A stretch of 64,000 nucleotides of DNA from Neoroseomonas alkaliterrae (GCF_014199195.1 NZ_JACIJE010000007.1:62001-126000); one strand, 5' to 3'; counted from the stretch's first letter, positions 44,682 through 53,899 are shown. Notes: generated by a model from the letters alone, not told the origin. A program made the numbers and translations.

Positions 44682-45643
44682 TCGGGCTGGAAGTTGGCGA
44701 TGCGGAGCAGCTCCGCGTTGCGCGCGACATCGGCGCGGATGAAGGCCTCGGCCTCGGCGACGCTCTCGGCCACCGGTTCGAAGCCGAGACCGGTCAGCCG
44801 CTCGACCACCGCCGGCTCGCGCATGCCCTCGGCCAGCGCCGCGTTGAAGCGGGCGACGATCTCGGCCGGCACGCCGCGCGGCGCCCAGACGCCATACCAG
44901 GAATAGAACTCGAAGCCCGGCAGCCCGGCTTCGGCCATGGTCGGCAGGTCCGGGGCGAGCGACGTGCGCGCGCGCGTGGCGATGCCGAGGCCGCGCAGCT
45001 GCCCGCCGCGGATCATGGGCAGCGTCGCGAGCACCGGGTCGAACATGAGCTGCGCATTGCCCGCCGCCACATCCGTCAGCGCGGGCGCGGTGCCGCGATA
45101 GGCGACGATCTCGATGTTCGCCCCCGTCACGCGGTTGAACTCGATGGTGCCGAGATGTCCCGCCGCGCCGAGCGAGGAGGTGGCGAAGGTCCAGCGCGCG
45201 GGCTCGCGCTTCGCCGCCTCGACGATCTCGGGGATGGTGCGCTGCGGGCGCTGCGGGCTCATGACCATCACCAGCGGGCCGCGCGCGGTGCGCGCGAGCG
45301 GCACGAAATCGGCCACCGGGTCGTAGGGCACGTTGCGCATGACGTGGCGCGCCATGACGTGGATCGAGGCGGAACCGAGGATGGTGTAGCCGTCCGCCGG
45401 CGCCTGCAGCACCGCCTGGGTGCCGACCTGGCCATTGGCGCCGGAGCGGTTCTCCACCACCACCGTCGCGCCGAGCCTCTCCTGGATCTTCTGCGCGGCG
45501 AGGCGGGACATGGCATCCGTCGCCCCGCCCGGCGGGTAGGGGACGATCATGCGGACCGGGCGATTGGGGAAGCCCGCCTGGCCGAGGGCGGGTGCCGCGA
45601 GCAGCGTGCCGGCCGCGCCGCCGAGGAGGTGTCTGCGAAGCAT
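44678..45643 (-). CDS. Bug/TctC-type periplasmic solute-binding protein
   Basis: A 321-residue tripartite tricarboxylate receptor-like protein. The ATG at 45643 has GGAG seven bases upstream and a signal peptide (MLRRHLLGGAAGTLLAAPALG-QA). Family motifs: PNRPVRMIVPYPPGGATDAMSRLAA (about 25-50), VVENRSGANGQVGTQAV, GYTILGSASIHVM, and FNAALAEGMREPAVVERLTGLGFEP near the end. No TctA/TctB membrane partners are in view, so it may be an orphan receptor, a common situation for Bug proteins. Substrates are organic acids or amides in general. Confidence 0.9.
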   Translation of the reverse strand: MLRRHLLGGAAGTLLAAPALGQAGFPNRPVRMIVPYPPGGATDAMSRLAAQKIQERLGATVVVENRSGANGQVGTQAVLQAPADGYTILGSASIHVMARHVMRNVPYDPVADFVPLARTARGPLVMVMSPQRPQRTIPEIVEAAKREPARWTFATSSLGAAGHLGTIEFNRVTGANIEIVAYRGTAPALTDVAAGNAQLMFDPVLATLPMIRGGQLRGLGIATRARTSLAPDLPTMAEAGLPGFEFYSWYGVWAPRGVPAEIVARFNAALAEGMREPAVVERLTGLGFEPVAESVAEAEAFIRADVARNAELLRIANFQPE

Positions 45644-45722
45644 GGTCCGTCTCCGTTGCGAGGGCGGCCAGGATGCACGCCCGTGCCGGTGCCTCCAAGC
45701 ATCCGCCATGCGAGAAGGGGGT

Positions 45723-46346
45723 ATGGAGAAGGTTGATCTCGCCCTCTGCCTCGCGGTGGATGCGTCCTCCTCGGTGGACTTCGACGAGTTCGGTCTGATG
45801 CTCGGGGGCTATGCCGCGGCCTTCCGCGACGAATCGGTGATCGCGGCGCTGATGGCCGGCCCGCGCGGGGCGATCGCCGCGGCCATGCTGCTGTGGTCGG
45901 GGGCGGGCGCGCAGGCGGTGGCGGTGCCCTGGACGCGGCTCGAGGGCGAGGCCACCGCGCGGGCCTTCGCCGAGGCGCTGGACAACGCCCCCCGCCTGGT
46001 GCCGGCCGGCGCCACGGCGCTGGGGGAGGGGATGGCGGCGGGCCTTGCGCTGCTCGCGGCCTGCCCGGCCGAGGCCACGCGGCTCGTGATGGATGTCTCG
46101 GGCGACGGGCGGCACAACCAGGGCCGGCCGCCCGCGCCGGTGCGCGACATCGGCGTGGCCGCGGGCGTGACGATCAACGCGCTGGCGGTGCTGGACGAGG
46201 AGCCGGACCTGCTCGAGCACTACCGCGCCGAGGTGATCGGCGGCCCCGGCGCCTTCGCGATGGAGGCGCCCGACTATGCCGCCTTCGCCGTGGCGATCCG
46301 GGAGAAGCTGCTGCGCGAGATCGCGCGCGGCGCCGCCATCGCGTGA
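45723..46346 (+). CDS. DUF1194 von Willebrand-like protein
   Basis: A 207-residue protein with a von Willebrand A fold. The MIDAS metal motif LAVDASSSVDFDEF is near residue 10, with TALGEGMAAGL and LVMDVSGDGRHNQG completing the metal site. It ends FAVAIREKLLREIA. DUF1194 proteins usually carry a secretion signal; none is visible from this start (AGAAGG just upstream), and the upstream frame adds only a non-signal-like leader, so this one may be cytosolic. Divergent from the Bug-sulfurtransferase pair. Function unknown; protein-protein interaction is likely. Confidence 0.8.
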   Translation: MEKVDLALCLAVDASSSVDFDEFGLMLGGYAAAFRDESVIAALMAGPRGAIAAAMLLWSGAGAQAVAVPWTRLEGEATARAFAEALDNAPRLVPAGATALGEGMAAGLALLAACPAEATRLVMDVSGDGRHNQGRPPAPVRDIGVAAGVTINALAVLDEEPDLLEHYRAEVIGGPGAFAMEAPDYAAFAVAIREKLLREIARGAAIA

Positions 46347-46655
46347 GACCCGGCGGACGAATCATCACACTCTGCCCGCCGGGTGTCACCAGCCGATCTC
46401 GCGCGCAGCCGGCCCACCAGCACCGCGCGCCATCCCAGCGGGCGAAAGATCGGGCCTCTCTCCCGCCGGCATGGCTTGACGGCGCGCGGGGCTTCTGGCC
46501 TTGGTGCGCGCGCATCAAGAGTCGGGCCGGCGCCCGGCGCCAACCTGCCTTCCCGGGCAAGGTGGCGGCCCCCGCGAGGGGGGATGCGGCCGCTCCGGCA
46601 ACCAAACGGGATGCGCCGCCTCGCGCCGCTTCGGCTCCAGCGAACGGAGAACCCG
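46347..46655. other. Hairpin-rich intergenic island B
   Basis: About 310 bases with no supported gene. A 9-bp inverted repeat, ACCCGGCGG (46348-46356) with CCGCCGGGT (46376-46384), begins right after the DUF1194 stop and could end transcription. Further on is ATGGCTTGACGGCGCGC followed by GGCCTTGGTGCGCGCGCATCAAG, which can pair imperfectly. Shared words with other islands are listed under findings. Confidence 0.45.
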
Positions 46656-46946
46656 ATGCGTGACGTGGCGCCAGCCCCGGATCTCGCCCTGCTGCTCGGA
46701 CCCGGCGACGAGGCCGAGTTCGTCGCCCTCGCCGACTGGCCGGCCCGCGCCGGGCGGACCGAGCGGTCCTGGCTCTATGTGGTGCTGCACCGCGGCCACG
46801 GGCTGTGGTCGCATGCGTATCGCGTGGTGCCTGATCGCCGGCCGGGGCACCTCGCGGTGTTCCTCGAACGCGCGGAGGAAGGCGACCGCCGGGCCGAACT
46901 CGCCGCCTGGCTGCGCGGTCGCGCGTCGGCCGGCGGGCGAGGCTGA
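46656..46946 (+). CDS. Small protein of unknown function
   Basis: A 96-residue frame from the ATG at 46656, with GGAG about six bases upstream. No signal peptide or membrane span. A central WLYVVLHRGHGLWSHAYRVV (about 39-58) could be a beta hairpin, followed by AVFLERAEEGDRRAELAAWLRGR. No family recognised. It is flanked by hairpin-rich islands on both sides. Confidence 0.55.
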   Translation: MRDVAPAPDLALLLGPGDEAEFVALADWPARAGRTERSWLYVVLHRGHGLWSHAYRVVPDRRPGHLAVFLERAEEGDRRAELAAWLRGRASAGGRG

Positions 46947-47110
46947 GACCGGCGGACAAGAGATGGCCCTGTCCGCCCGGAGCCTGTCATCGGCTGCCTC
47001 GCGCCAGGCCGGCGGGCGACGGGCCGGGCTGTTGCCCTGCGGCCATGGGCGGCTTGCGCGGGCACCGGCGGGCGGGCAGAAGGCGGGCCTTGCAGCGTGA
47101 ACGGCCCGCC
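46947..47110. other. Intergenic island D with hairpin
   Basis: Directly after the small gene's stop comes a hairpin GGCGGACA (46951-46958) with TGTCCGCC (46970-46977), in the same relation to the stop codon as in island B. The rest is GC-rich with repeated CGGCGGGCG words. The stretch must contain the start signal of the aminotransferase gene, but no clear promoter is seen. Confidence 0.45.
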
Positions 47111-48217
47111 ATGCTTCTCCTCATTCCCGGCCCCGTGCAGACGCGCCCGGAGGTCAAGGCGGCAATGGCCCAGGACATCGCCCCCTGGGACCGCGACTTC
47201 CAGGCGGTCTATGCCCGCATCCGCGAGCGCATCCTCGCCGTGGCCGGCGGCATCCCCGGCGTGCATGCGACCCTGCCCATCCAGGGCGCGGGGCATTTCG
47301 TCACCGAGGCCGCGCTGCGCAGTTTCGTCGCCCCCGGCGCGAAGGTGCTGGTGCCGATGAACGGCGCCTATGCGAGCCGCATGGCGCGGCTGGCGCGCGA
47401 GGCCGGGCGCATCGTCGTCGAACTCCCCCTGCCCGACACGCGCGGCGCGGTGGCGGCGGACATCCTGCCCGCGCTCGATGCCGACCCCTCGATCGGCACC
47501 GTCGCGATGGTGTTCAACGAGACCGGCAGCGGCATCGTCAACGACGCGGCGGGAATCGGCGATGCGCTGCGCGGGCGGGGCGTGCGGCTGGTGCTGGACG
47601 CCGTCTCCGCCTTCGGCGTGCTGCCCTTCCCGCTGGCCGAGCACCCGGAATGCGATGTGCTGGTCTTCACCTCGGGCAAGTGCCTCGAAGGGATGCCGGG
47701 GATGGGCTTCGCGGTGGCGCGCATGGACCGGGCCGAGGCCTGCGCGGGCCAGGCCGGGTCGTGGTCGCTCGACCTCTCGGACGTGCTCGCCCATGCGCGG
47801 CGGTCGGGATGGGGCTCGATCCGCTTCACCCCGCCGGTGCAGGCGATCGCCGCCTTCGACGCGGCGCTCGACCTCTACGAGGCCGAAGGCGGGCAGCGGG
47901 CGCGGCTCGCGCGCTACGCCGCGAACCGGGACGTGCTCTATGACGGCATCCTGGCGCTGGGGCTGCGGCCCTATCTCGCGCGCGAGGAGCAGGGGCCGGT
48001 GATCGTCACGGTCCACCAGCCCGCCGATCCGCGCTTCGACCTCATGGCCTTCGTCGAGGCGCTGAAGCGCCGCGGCGTGCTGATCAGCAATTTCTACAAC
48101 ACCGCGGCGCCGACGATGCGCATCGGCACCATCGGCGCCATCACGCCCGACGACATGCGTCGCGCGGTCGGCGCGATCGGCGCGGCGCTTGACGAGGTGC
48201 TGCCGAGGGCCGCGTGA
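47111..48217 (+). CDS. 2-aminoethylphosphonate-pyruvate aminotransferase-like (PhnW-like)
   Basis: A 368-residue class V aminotransferase. LLLIPGPVQTRPEVKAAMAQDIAPWDRDFQAVYARIRERI (2-42) and LPIQGAGHFVTEAALRSFV (about 57-75) follow PhnW closely. The PLP lysine is K190 in TSGKCLEGMPGMGF, and NFYNTAAPTMRIGTIG near the C-terminus is the PhnW arginine segment. PhnW converts 2-aminoethylphosphonate and pyruvate to phosphonoacetaldehyde and alanine. No phnX, phnY/phnA or phosphonate transporter is nearby, so another amine substrate or serine/alanine-glyoxylate transamination remains possible. Confidence 0.78.
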   Translation: MLLLIPGPVQTRPEVKAAMAQDIAPWDRDFQAVYARIRERILAVAGGIPGVHATLPIQGAGHFVTEAALRSFVAPGAKVLVPMNGAYASRMARLAREAGRIVVELPLPDTRGAVAADILPALDADPSIGTVAMVFNETGSGIVNDAAGIGDALRGRGVRLVLDAVSAFGVLPFPLAEHPECDVLVFTSGKCLEGMPGMGFAVARMDRAEACAGQAGSWSLDLSDVLAHARRSGWGSIRFTPPVQAIAAFDAALDLYEAEGGQRARLARYAANRDVLYDGILALGLRPYLAREEQGPVIVTVHQPADPRFDLMAFVEALKRRGVLISNFYNTAAPTMRIGTIGAITPDDMRRAVGAIGAALDEVLPRAA

Positions 48218-48244
48218 GCGCCCGCGCCATCCCCGGAAAAGAGT

Positions 48245-48273
48245 GAGGCCCGCCCCTGGGGAGGGCGGGCCTC
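48245..48273. terminator. Bidirectional terminator between aminotransferase and OmpW genes
   Basis: An 11-bp perfect stem, GAGGCCCGCCC and its complement, around a 7-base loop, lies between two convergent stops. On the minus strand it is followed by ACTCTTTT, a good intrinsic terminator for the OmpW gene. Confidence 0.8.
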
Positions 48274-48346
48274 GTCCGACGCGCGGGGAAGACGTCGTAG
48301 TGGCCGGCGGAAGGCGAGGGGGGGTTGGGCCCTCCGCCGCCGCGCG

Positions 48347-49006
48347 TCAGAACCGGTAGCGGACGCCGATGCCGAAGATCCAGGGATCGAGGTCGGCATT
48401 CGCGTTGATGCGGCCGAGCGCGGTGTCCACCCGGACATCGGGCCGCAGGAACAGCTTCTTCACGTCAAGGTTCACCACCCAGTTCGGCGCGACCTCGATG
48501 TCCAGGCCCGCATTCAGCGCGAAGCCGAAGGCGTTGCGGACATCCACATCCAGCACGCCCGGAGAGCGGCTGCCGCCCTCGCCGTAGAACATCGTCCAGT
48601 TCACCCCGACGCCGACATAGGGGCTGAAGCGTTCGGCCGGCAGCGGGTGGTATTGCAGGGTCAGCGTCGGCGGCAGCGCCCAGACGCGGCCGAGATCGAC
48701 CGTGCCGAGCGCGCTGCCCGTCACCTCGACATCGTGGCGCGTGGTCGCGGCGATCAGGTTCAGCGAGAGGTTCGGGGTGAAGAAGTAGGTCAGGTCGAGC
48801 TGCGGTGCCGCCGCGAAGGAGGCCGACGGCGTGCCGCCGATCACGTCCACGCTGCCGCGCTCCATGGGCAGCACGCCGATCAGGCTGAGGCCGAGCACGA
48901 CATCGCCGGCCTGCTTGCCGCGCACGGCGCCCGTGGACTGCGCGAGCGCGGGCCCGGCGGCGAGGCCGAGCACGGCGGCCCCTGCGAGGAGAGTCTTGCG
49001 GATCAT
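48347..49006 (-). CDS. OmpW-family outer-membrane protein
   Basis: A 219-residue 8-strand barrel with signal peptide MIRKTLLAGAAVLGLAAGPALA-QS. Typical OmpW segments are LDLTYFFTPNLSLNLIAATTRHDVEV (about 70-95), PPTLTLQYHPLPAERFSPYVGVGVNWTMFY (about 113-142) and APNWVVNLDVKKLFLRPDV, ending GVRYRF with the terminal Phe. OmpW proteins pass small hydrophobic molecules and are often redox or iron responsive. Divergent from fhs. Confidence 0.9.
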   Translation of the reverse strand: MIRKTLLAGAAVLGLAAGPALAQSTGAVRGKQAGDVVLGLSLIGVLPMERGSVDVIGGTPSASFAAAPQLDLTYFFTPNLSLNLIAATTRHDVEVTGSALGTVDLGRVWALPPTLTLQYHPLPAERFSPYVGVGVNWTMFYGEGGSRSPGVLDVDVRNAFGFALNAGLDIEVAPNWVVNLDVKKLFLRPDVRVDTALGRINANADLDPWIFGIGVRYRF

Positions 49007-49208
49007 CGAGGCGGATTTCCCCTGGTCCTTGCCAACGCGGCATCCCTAGCGCGTGGCGGGTGCGGTGTCCTTGACCTCGCGCAAGCCGTTCCTTGACGCC
49101 CGGCAACATCGCCCCGCATGCGGCCGGTCCGGACGGCCCGCTTTACGATTCGCGGCGGCCCCGATAAGCGCATCGGGCGCACGGGACCGAGAAGGGAGAC
49201 GCCGCGCC

Positions 49209-50879
49209 ATGCCGACCGACCTCGAGATCGCCCGCGCCGCGACGCTGAAGCCGATCCGCGACATCGCGGCGAAGGCCGGCATTCCGGAGGAGGCGCTGGA
49301 GCCCTACGGCAAGTACAAGGCGAAGGTCGGGCTCGACTTCATCGCCTCCCTCGAGGGCCGCCCCGATGGCGCGCTGGTGCTGGTGACCGGCATCAACCCG
49401 ACCCCGGCCGGGGAGGGCAAGACGACCACCACCGTCGGCCTCGGCGACGCGCTGAACGCCATCGGCATGAAGGCGATGATCGCGCTGCGCGAGCCCTCCC
49501 TCGGGCCCTGCTTCGGGGTGAAGGGCGGCGCGACGGGCGGCGGCTATGCGCAGGTGCTGCCGATGGAGGACATCAACCTCCATTTCACCGGCGACTTCCA
49601 CGCCATCACGTCTGCGAACAACCTGCTCGCGGCGATGCTGGACAACCACGTCTACTGGGGCAACGCGCTCGGCCTCGATGCGCGGCGCATCTCCTGGCGG
49701 CGCGCGCTCGACATGAACGACCGCGCGCTGCGGTCCGTCGTCTCCTCCCTCGGCGGGGTGGCGAACGGCTTCCCGCGCGAGGACGGCTTCGACATCACCG
49801 TGGCCTCGGAAGTCATGGCGGTGTTCTGCCTCGCGCGCGACCTCGCGGACCTGCAGGCGCGGCTCGGGCGCATGATCGTCGGGCAGACGCGGGAGGGGCG
49901 CAACGTCACCGCCGCCGACCTCAAGGCCGATGGCGCGATGGCGGTGCTGCTGCGCGACGCCTTCGCGCCCAACCTCGTGCAGACCATCGAGGGCTCGCCC
50001 GCGCTGGTCCATGGCGGGCCCTTCGCCAACATCGCCCATGGCTGCAACTCGGTGATGGCGACGCGGCTCGCGCTGAAGCTCTCCGACGTGGTGGTGACGG
50101 AAGCGGGCTTCGGCGCGGATCTCGGCGCGGAGAAGTTCCTCGACATCAAGTGCCGCCAGGCCGGGCTGAAGCCCGCCGCCTGCGTCGTGGTCGCCACCGT
50201 GCGCGCGCTCAAGATGAACGGCGGCGTCGCCAAGGCGGACCTCGCGCGCGAGGACGTGGCGGCGGTGAAGCGCGGCGTGGTCAACCTCGCCCGCCATGTC
50301 GAGAACATCGGCAAGTTCGGCATTCCCGTGGTGGTCGGGCTGAACCGCTTCACCACCGACACGCCGGCCGAGATCGAGGCGGTGCGGGCGGCGATGCGCG
50401 CGCTCGGGACGGAAGCCATCCTCTGCACCCATTGGGGCGACGGCGCGCGGGGCGCGGTGGACCTCGCCCATGCCGTCCGCGCGATGATCGAGGCGGGCAA
50501 GGCGGATTTCGCGCCGCTCTACACCGACCACGTCTCGCTCGCGGGCAAGATCGAGACCATCGCGCGCGAGATCTACCGCGCGGCCTCCGTCTCCATTCCC
50601 GCCTCCGTGGCGGCGCGGCTGAAGCGCTTCGAGGAGCAGGGCTTCCGCGACCTGCCGGTGTGCATCGCCAAGACGCAGTATTCCTTCAGCGCGGACCCGA
50701 CGAAGCTCGGCGCGCCGGAAGGCCACGTGCTGCCGGTGCGCGAGGTGCGCCTCTCGGCCGGGGCGGGCTTCGTGGTGGCGGTCTGCGGGGACATCATGAC
50801 CATGCCCGGCCTGCCGCGGGTGCCGGCGGCCGAAGGCATCCGCCTCGATGCCGGGGGGCGGATCGAGGGGCTGTTCTGA
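49209..50879 (+). CDS. fhs: Formate-tetrahydrofolate ligase
   Basis: A 556-residue enzyme that makes 10-formyltetrahydrofolate from formate, ATP and tetrahydrofolate. P-loop [18 protein letters not shown] (about 65-82), [35 protein letters not shown] (about 97-131), [15 protein letters not shown] and [19 protein letters not shown] are all conserved. It links formate to one-carbon metabolism and so to the folate methyl cycle used by MetH. The ATG at 49209 is preceded by GGGAG at about 11 bases; the frame is open further up but without family similarity. Monocistronic. Confidence 0.97.
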   Translation: MPTDLEIARAATLKPIRDIAAKAGIPEEALEPYGKYKAKVGLDFIASLEGRPDGALVLVTGINPTPAGEGKTTTTVGLGDALNAIGMKAMIALREPSLGPCFGVKGGATGGGYAQVLPMEDINLHFTGDFHAITSANNLLAAMLDNHVYWGNALGLDARRISWRRALDMNDRALRSVVSSLGGVANGFPREDGFDITVASEVMAVFCLARDLADLQARLGRMIVGQTREGRNVTAADLKADGAMAVLLRDAFAPNLVQTIEGSPALVHGGPFANIAHGCNSVMATRLALKLSDVVVTEAGFGADLGAEKFLDIKCRQAGLKPAACVVVATVRALKMNGGVAKADLAREDVAAVKRGVVNLARHVENIGKFGIPVVVGLNRFTTDTPAEIEAVRAAMRALGTEAILCTHWGDGARGAVDLAHAVRAMIEAGKADFAPLYTDHVSLAGKIETIAREIYRAASVSIPASVAARLKRFEEQGFRDLPVCIAKTQYSFSADPTKLGAPEGHVLPVREVRLSAGAGFVVAVCGDIMTMPGLPRVPAAEGIRLDAGGRIEGLF

Positions 50880-50895
50880 TCCGCCCGCGCCCGGC

Positions 50896-51630
50896 CTAGC
50901 GCCGCGCCTCCTGCACGCCGTCGCGGATATAGGCCCCGAGCGCGCGGGCCAGGCAGTCGTTCAGCTTGTCGATCTCGGCCGTGCGGCTTGCGCGCGGGGC
51001 GCGCTCGACATCCACGATCCCGGCCTCGGCCCAGGCGCGCATGATGTCGTAGCGCGAGAAGAAGGCGGCGTCGCTCCGCATCGCGAGAACCCGCAGCGCG
51101 TCGCGGTAGGGGTCCACATCGGCGTTGGACCGCAGGAAGCGGCTGAACTGCACACCCATGATGATGACATCCACGCCGCGCGCCGCGAGGCGTTCGAGGC
51201 CGTGGGCTATGGTGGTCGTCATCTCCTCCATGGACATGCCGCGGATCGCCTCGGTCATGCCGGCCTGCCAGATCACGAGGTCGAGCTGGTTCTCGCGCAG
51301 CGCCGCCTCGATCGCCCGCCACTGGTCGGCCGCGGTGGAGCCCCGGCCGCCGCGCACCGCGAAGTCGAACTGCAGGTCGGGGCGCCGTTCGCGCAGCAGC
51401 GCCTCGAGCCGTGCCGGCCAGGCGGCTTCCGGCCCGCTCACCCCCGCCCCGAGCACCGAGGCGGAGCCGACCGCGAGCACCCGGAGCCGCCCGGTCGCGA
51501 TGCCGGTCGCGGTCGCCCGCAGCGGCGGGGCCTGCAGGTATTCCGCCGGCGCGCCGCATCCGGGGCCGAGCGAGGCATGGGCCGGCGCGGCGAGCAGCAG
51601 GCCGCAGAGCAGAGCGAGGAGGTGTCGCAT
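50896..51630 (-). CDS. Exported SGNH-hydrolase-like protein with altered active site
   Basis: About 244 residues, with a signal peptide (MRHLLALLCGLLLAAPAHA-SL). The fold follows SGNH esterases: RVLAVGSASVLGAGVSG (block I, Ser about 49 where GDS is usual), DFAVRGGRGST (block II Gly) and LDLVIWQAGMTEAIRG (block III, where GxND is usual). The block III Asn is absent and no clear DxxH is seen near the end, so hydrolase activity is doubtful. The start could also be the ATG at 51660. It follows the OpgC-like gene by 104 bases on the same strand, which suggests a role in glycan acylation or deacylation. Confidence 0.65.
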   Translation of the reverse strand: MRHLLALLCGLLLAAPAHASLGPGCGAPAEYLQAPPLRATATGIATGRLRVLAVGSASVLGAGVSGPEAAWPARLEALLRERRPDLQFDFAVRGGRGSTAADQWRAIEAALRENQLDLVIWQAGMTEAIRGMSMEEMTTTIAHGLERLAARGVDVIIMGVQFSRFLRSNADVDPYRDALRVLAMRSDAAFFSRYDIMRAWAEAGIVDVERAPRASRTAEIDKLNDCLARALGAYIRDGVQEARR

Positions 51631-51734
51631 CGGACGGGTTCCCCGGAACTGGGTGCGCATGGCGCGAGCCATCCGCGGGCGGAGGGCTCGGCCCAGGCAA
51701 GGAAGGCGTGGCGTCCCGGGCATCGGCGGTCGCC

Positions 51735-52889
51735 TCAGCCGCCGCCCGGCGCCGGCATGGCGGCCGCCGGCTGGCGCCGCGGCACGCGCTTCTCCGCCCC
51801 GTACCAGGCGGTCAGCAGCGCGAGCGCGACCAGCGCGGCAACGCCGCCGATGTTCACCGCGGCCTGCATCCAGGCGCCCTCGGAGGTCTCGAGCGCGACG
51901 CGGGCGAGGAAGGAGAGCGCGATCCCGGCGCAGAAGACCGGCAGCGCCTGCTGACCGAGCAGCACCAGGACCAGCGCCGGGCGCGAGCGCAGCCAGGCGG
52001 CCTCGCGCGGGATCAGGTGGGCGATCAGGTAGGTCAGCGCCAGCATGGTCGCGAGCCGCAGCGGATGCAGCGAGGTCTTGTCGATCGCCGCGAGGAAGGG
52101 GGCGAAGGCCGGCAGGTGGGCCTCGGCGAAGTCCCACTGGAAGAAGATCAGCACCGTCATCGCCGCGCCGGCGATGAGCAGCGGCACGCAGGCGAGCCCG
52201 GCCCAGCGGCGCCAGGGCACCGAGAGCGGCGTGCCGCCCGGCGGCCGGTAGCCCAGCGCGCAGCCGATGAAGAACAGGAGCTGCCAGGCGAGCGGGTTGA
52301 AGAACCAGTCATCCCCCCGCCAGGAGGGCAGCGTCAGGCCGAACCAGCGCGCCGCCGCCCACAGCGCGGCCGAGAGCAGCAGCATCAGCCAGGGCCGGCG
52401 CATCAGTGGCATCGCCAGGGCGAAGAGCGCCAGCACCACGATGTAGAGCGGCAGGATGTTGAGGAAGGAGGGCTGGTAGCGCAGCAGCAGCGCCTCGAGC
52501 AGCGCGCGATAGGGGTCGGAGGCGAAGGGGTCTAGGTGCAGCTCGTCCAGGTAGAAGGCCGCATCGAGCCGCGCGGCGGAGAGCCCCACCTGGGCGGTGA
52601 AGACCACCAGCAGGAAGATGTGCGCGACATAGAGGGTGAAGACCCGGCCCATGACGCGCGAGGCCGCGAAGAACCACCCCTGGCGGTCCATGACGATGCC
52701 GTAGGCAAGCCCCGCCGCGTAGCCCGCGAGCAGCACGAAGGCCTCTGTCGCGTCGGAGAGGGTGTAGTTGCGCGGCGTGACGAGGCCGAGCCAGTTCCCG
52801 GGCGTGTGGTTGACGAAGATCGCCCAGAGCGCGAATCCGCGCACCAGGTCAACGCGAAGGTCGCGGTCGAGGCGGATCAGCGACGACAT
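51735..52889 (-). CDS. OpgC-domain membrane acyltransferase-like protein
   Basis: A 384-residue inner-membrane protein with about ten helices. The N-terminal LRVDLVRGFALWAIFVNHTPGNWLGLVTPRNYTLSDATEAFVLLAGYAAGLAYG (about 11-65) is the OpgC signature, and FFNPLAWQLLFFIGCALGY (about 213-231) is also typical. OpgC of E. coli adds succinyl groups to osmoregulated periplasmic glucans. No glucan synthase is in view, so the acceptor glycan is unknown. Pairs with the SGNH-like gene downstream. Confidence 0.85.
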   Translation of the reverse strand: MSSLIRLDRDLRVDLVRGFALWAIFVNHTPGNWLGLVTPRNYTLSDATEAFVLLAGYAAGLAYGIVMDRQGWFFAASRVMGRVFTLYVAHIFLLVVFTAQVGLSAARLDAAFYLDELHLDPFASDPYRALLEALLLRYQPSFLNILPLYIVVLALFALAMPLMRRPWLMLLLSAALWAAARWFGLTLPSWRGDDWFFNPLAWQLLFFIGCALGYRPPGGTPLSVPWRRWAGLACVPLLIAGAAMTVLIFFQWDFAEAHLPAFAPFLAAIDKTSLHPLRLATMLALTYLIAHLIPREAAWLRSRPALVLVLLGQQALPVFCAGIALSFLARVALETSEGAWMQAAVNIGGVAALVALALLTAWYGAEKRVPRRQPAAAMPAPGGG

Positions 52890-53131
52890 GCGCGCCGGTA
52901 TCTGGCCCGCCGGCGGGCCGGATCAAGCCCTGCGCGGGGCGCCTGCCGGCCCCGGGAAGGCGGCGTGCCCCGCGCGCCCTGACGGCGCGGCGCGGCGCGC
53001 ACCGCGGGCGACGGGCCCTCGCCAGGGGGAGGACGGATTCGACCTCCGGCTTGCCGGCACCGCCCGCAGGCCGGTGGCGCATCGGCATCGTCGGGCGGGC
53101 CGCCGGGTTTCGATGTTCCCAGCGCATGGCA

Positions 53132-53899
53132 TCAGCCGAGGCTGCGCGCGATCGCCTCCACATCCGCCGCCGCGGCGCATGCCGGGTGGCGCGTCAGCAG
53201 CGGGGCTTGGTGGCGGATGGCGTCGCGCACCTTCGCATCGCGCCGCACCACGCCCGCGAGCGGCACGTCCCGCCGCAGGAAGGTCGCGGCGGCGCGCGCC
53301 AGCGCCTGGTGCGTGCGGGCACCCGCCGCGGCATCGGCGGCGAGGTTCACCACCACCCGCGCATCCCCCTCCGGATGGTCCTGGGCGTGCAGCTTCAGCA
53401 CCGCATAGGCGTCGGTCAGGCTGGTCGGCTCCTCGGTGGCGAGCACCAGCAGCGTGTCGGCCGCCGCCGCGATCCGCCGCTGCGGCGCCTCGAGCCCGGC
53501 GCCGAGGTCCACCACCACGCGATCCCACCGCGCCGCGGCGCGCGGCAGCATGGCGAGCACCGCCTCCAGCGCCGGCCCCGCCAGGGCGGCGAGCGCGCCG
53601 GAGCCCGACCGGCCCGCGATGATGTCGAAGCCCGCCGGATGGCGGATGGCGGCCGCTTCCTCGGTGGCGGTGCCGGCGATCACGGCCGAGAGGTCGCGCG
53701 CGGGCTGGAAGCCGAGCTGCACATCCACATTGGCGAGCCCCAGATCCGCATCCACCAGCAGCACGCGCCGGCCGAGCCGGGCCATGGCATGGGCGAGGGT
53801 GATCGCGAACCAGGTCTTGCCCACGCCCCCCTTGCCCGAGGCGATGGCGATGACGCGCCCCGTGCGGCCGGGGTGCGGTGCGGCGAGGGCGGGACGCAT
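53132..53899 (-). CDS. flhG: Flagellar number regulator FlhG (ParA/MinD-type ATPase)
   Basis: A 255-residue MinD/ParA ATPase. Walker A is IAIASGKGGVGKTWFAITLAH (deviant P-loop with two lysines), LLVDADLGLANVDVQLG is the switch I region, and VVVDLGAGLEAP is Walker B. FlhG limits flagellar number and works with FlhF at the pole. No long C-terminal amphipathic helix is evident; it ends ADVEAIARSLG. Its ATG shares one base with the flhF stop. Last gene of the flagellar run. Confidence 0.88.
   Translation of the reverse strand: MRPALAAPHPGRTGRVIAIASGKGGVGKTWFAITLAHAMARLGRRVLLVDADLGLANVDVQLGFQPARDLSAVIAGTATEEAAAIRHPAGFDIIAGRSGSGALAALAGPALEAVLAMLPRAAARWDRVVVDLGAGLEAPQRRIAAAADTLLVLATEEPTSLTDAYAVLKLHAQDHPEGDARVVVNLAADAAAGARTHQALARAAATFLRRDVPLAGVVRRDAKVRDAIRHQAPLLTRHPACAAAADVEAIARSLG

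Noticed and set aside
49007..49208. Folate riboswitch or clear promoter upstream of fhs
   Set aside because: Only weak TTGACG and TTTACG/GATAAG boxes with poor spacing; no recognisable tetrahydrofolate aptamer core.
52890..53131. A gene or terminator between flhG and the OpgC-like gene
   Set aside because: 242 GC-rich bases with several weak stems but no T-run, ribosome site or recognisable product.
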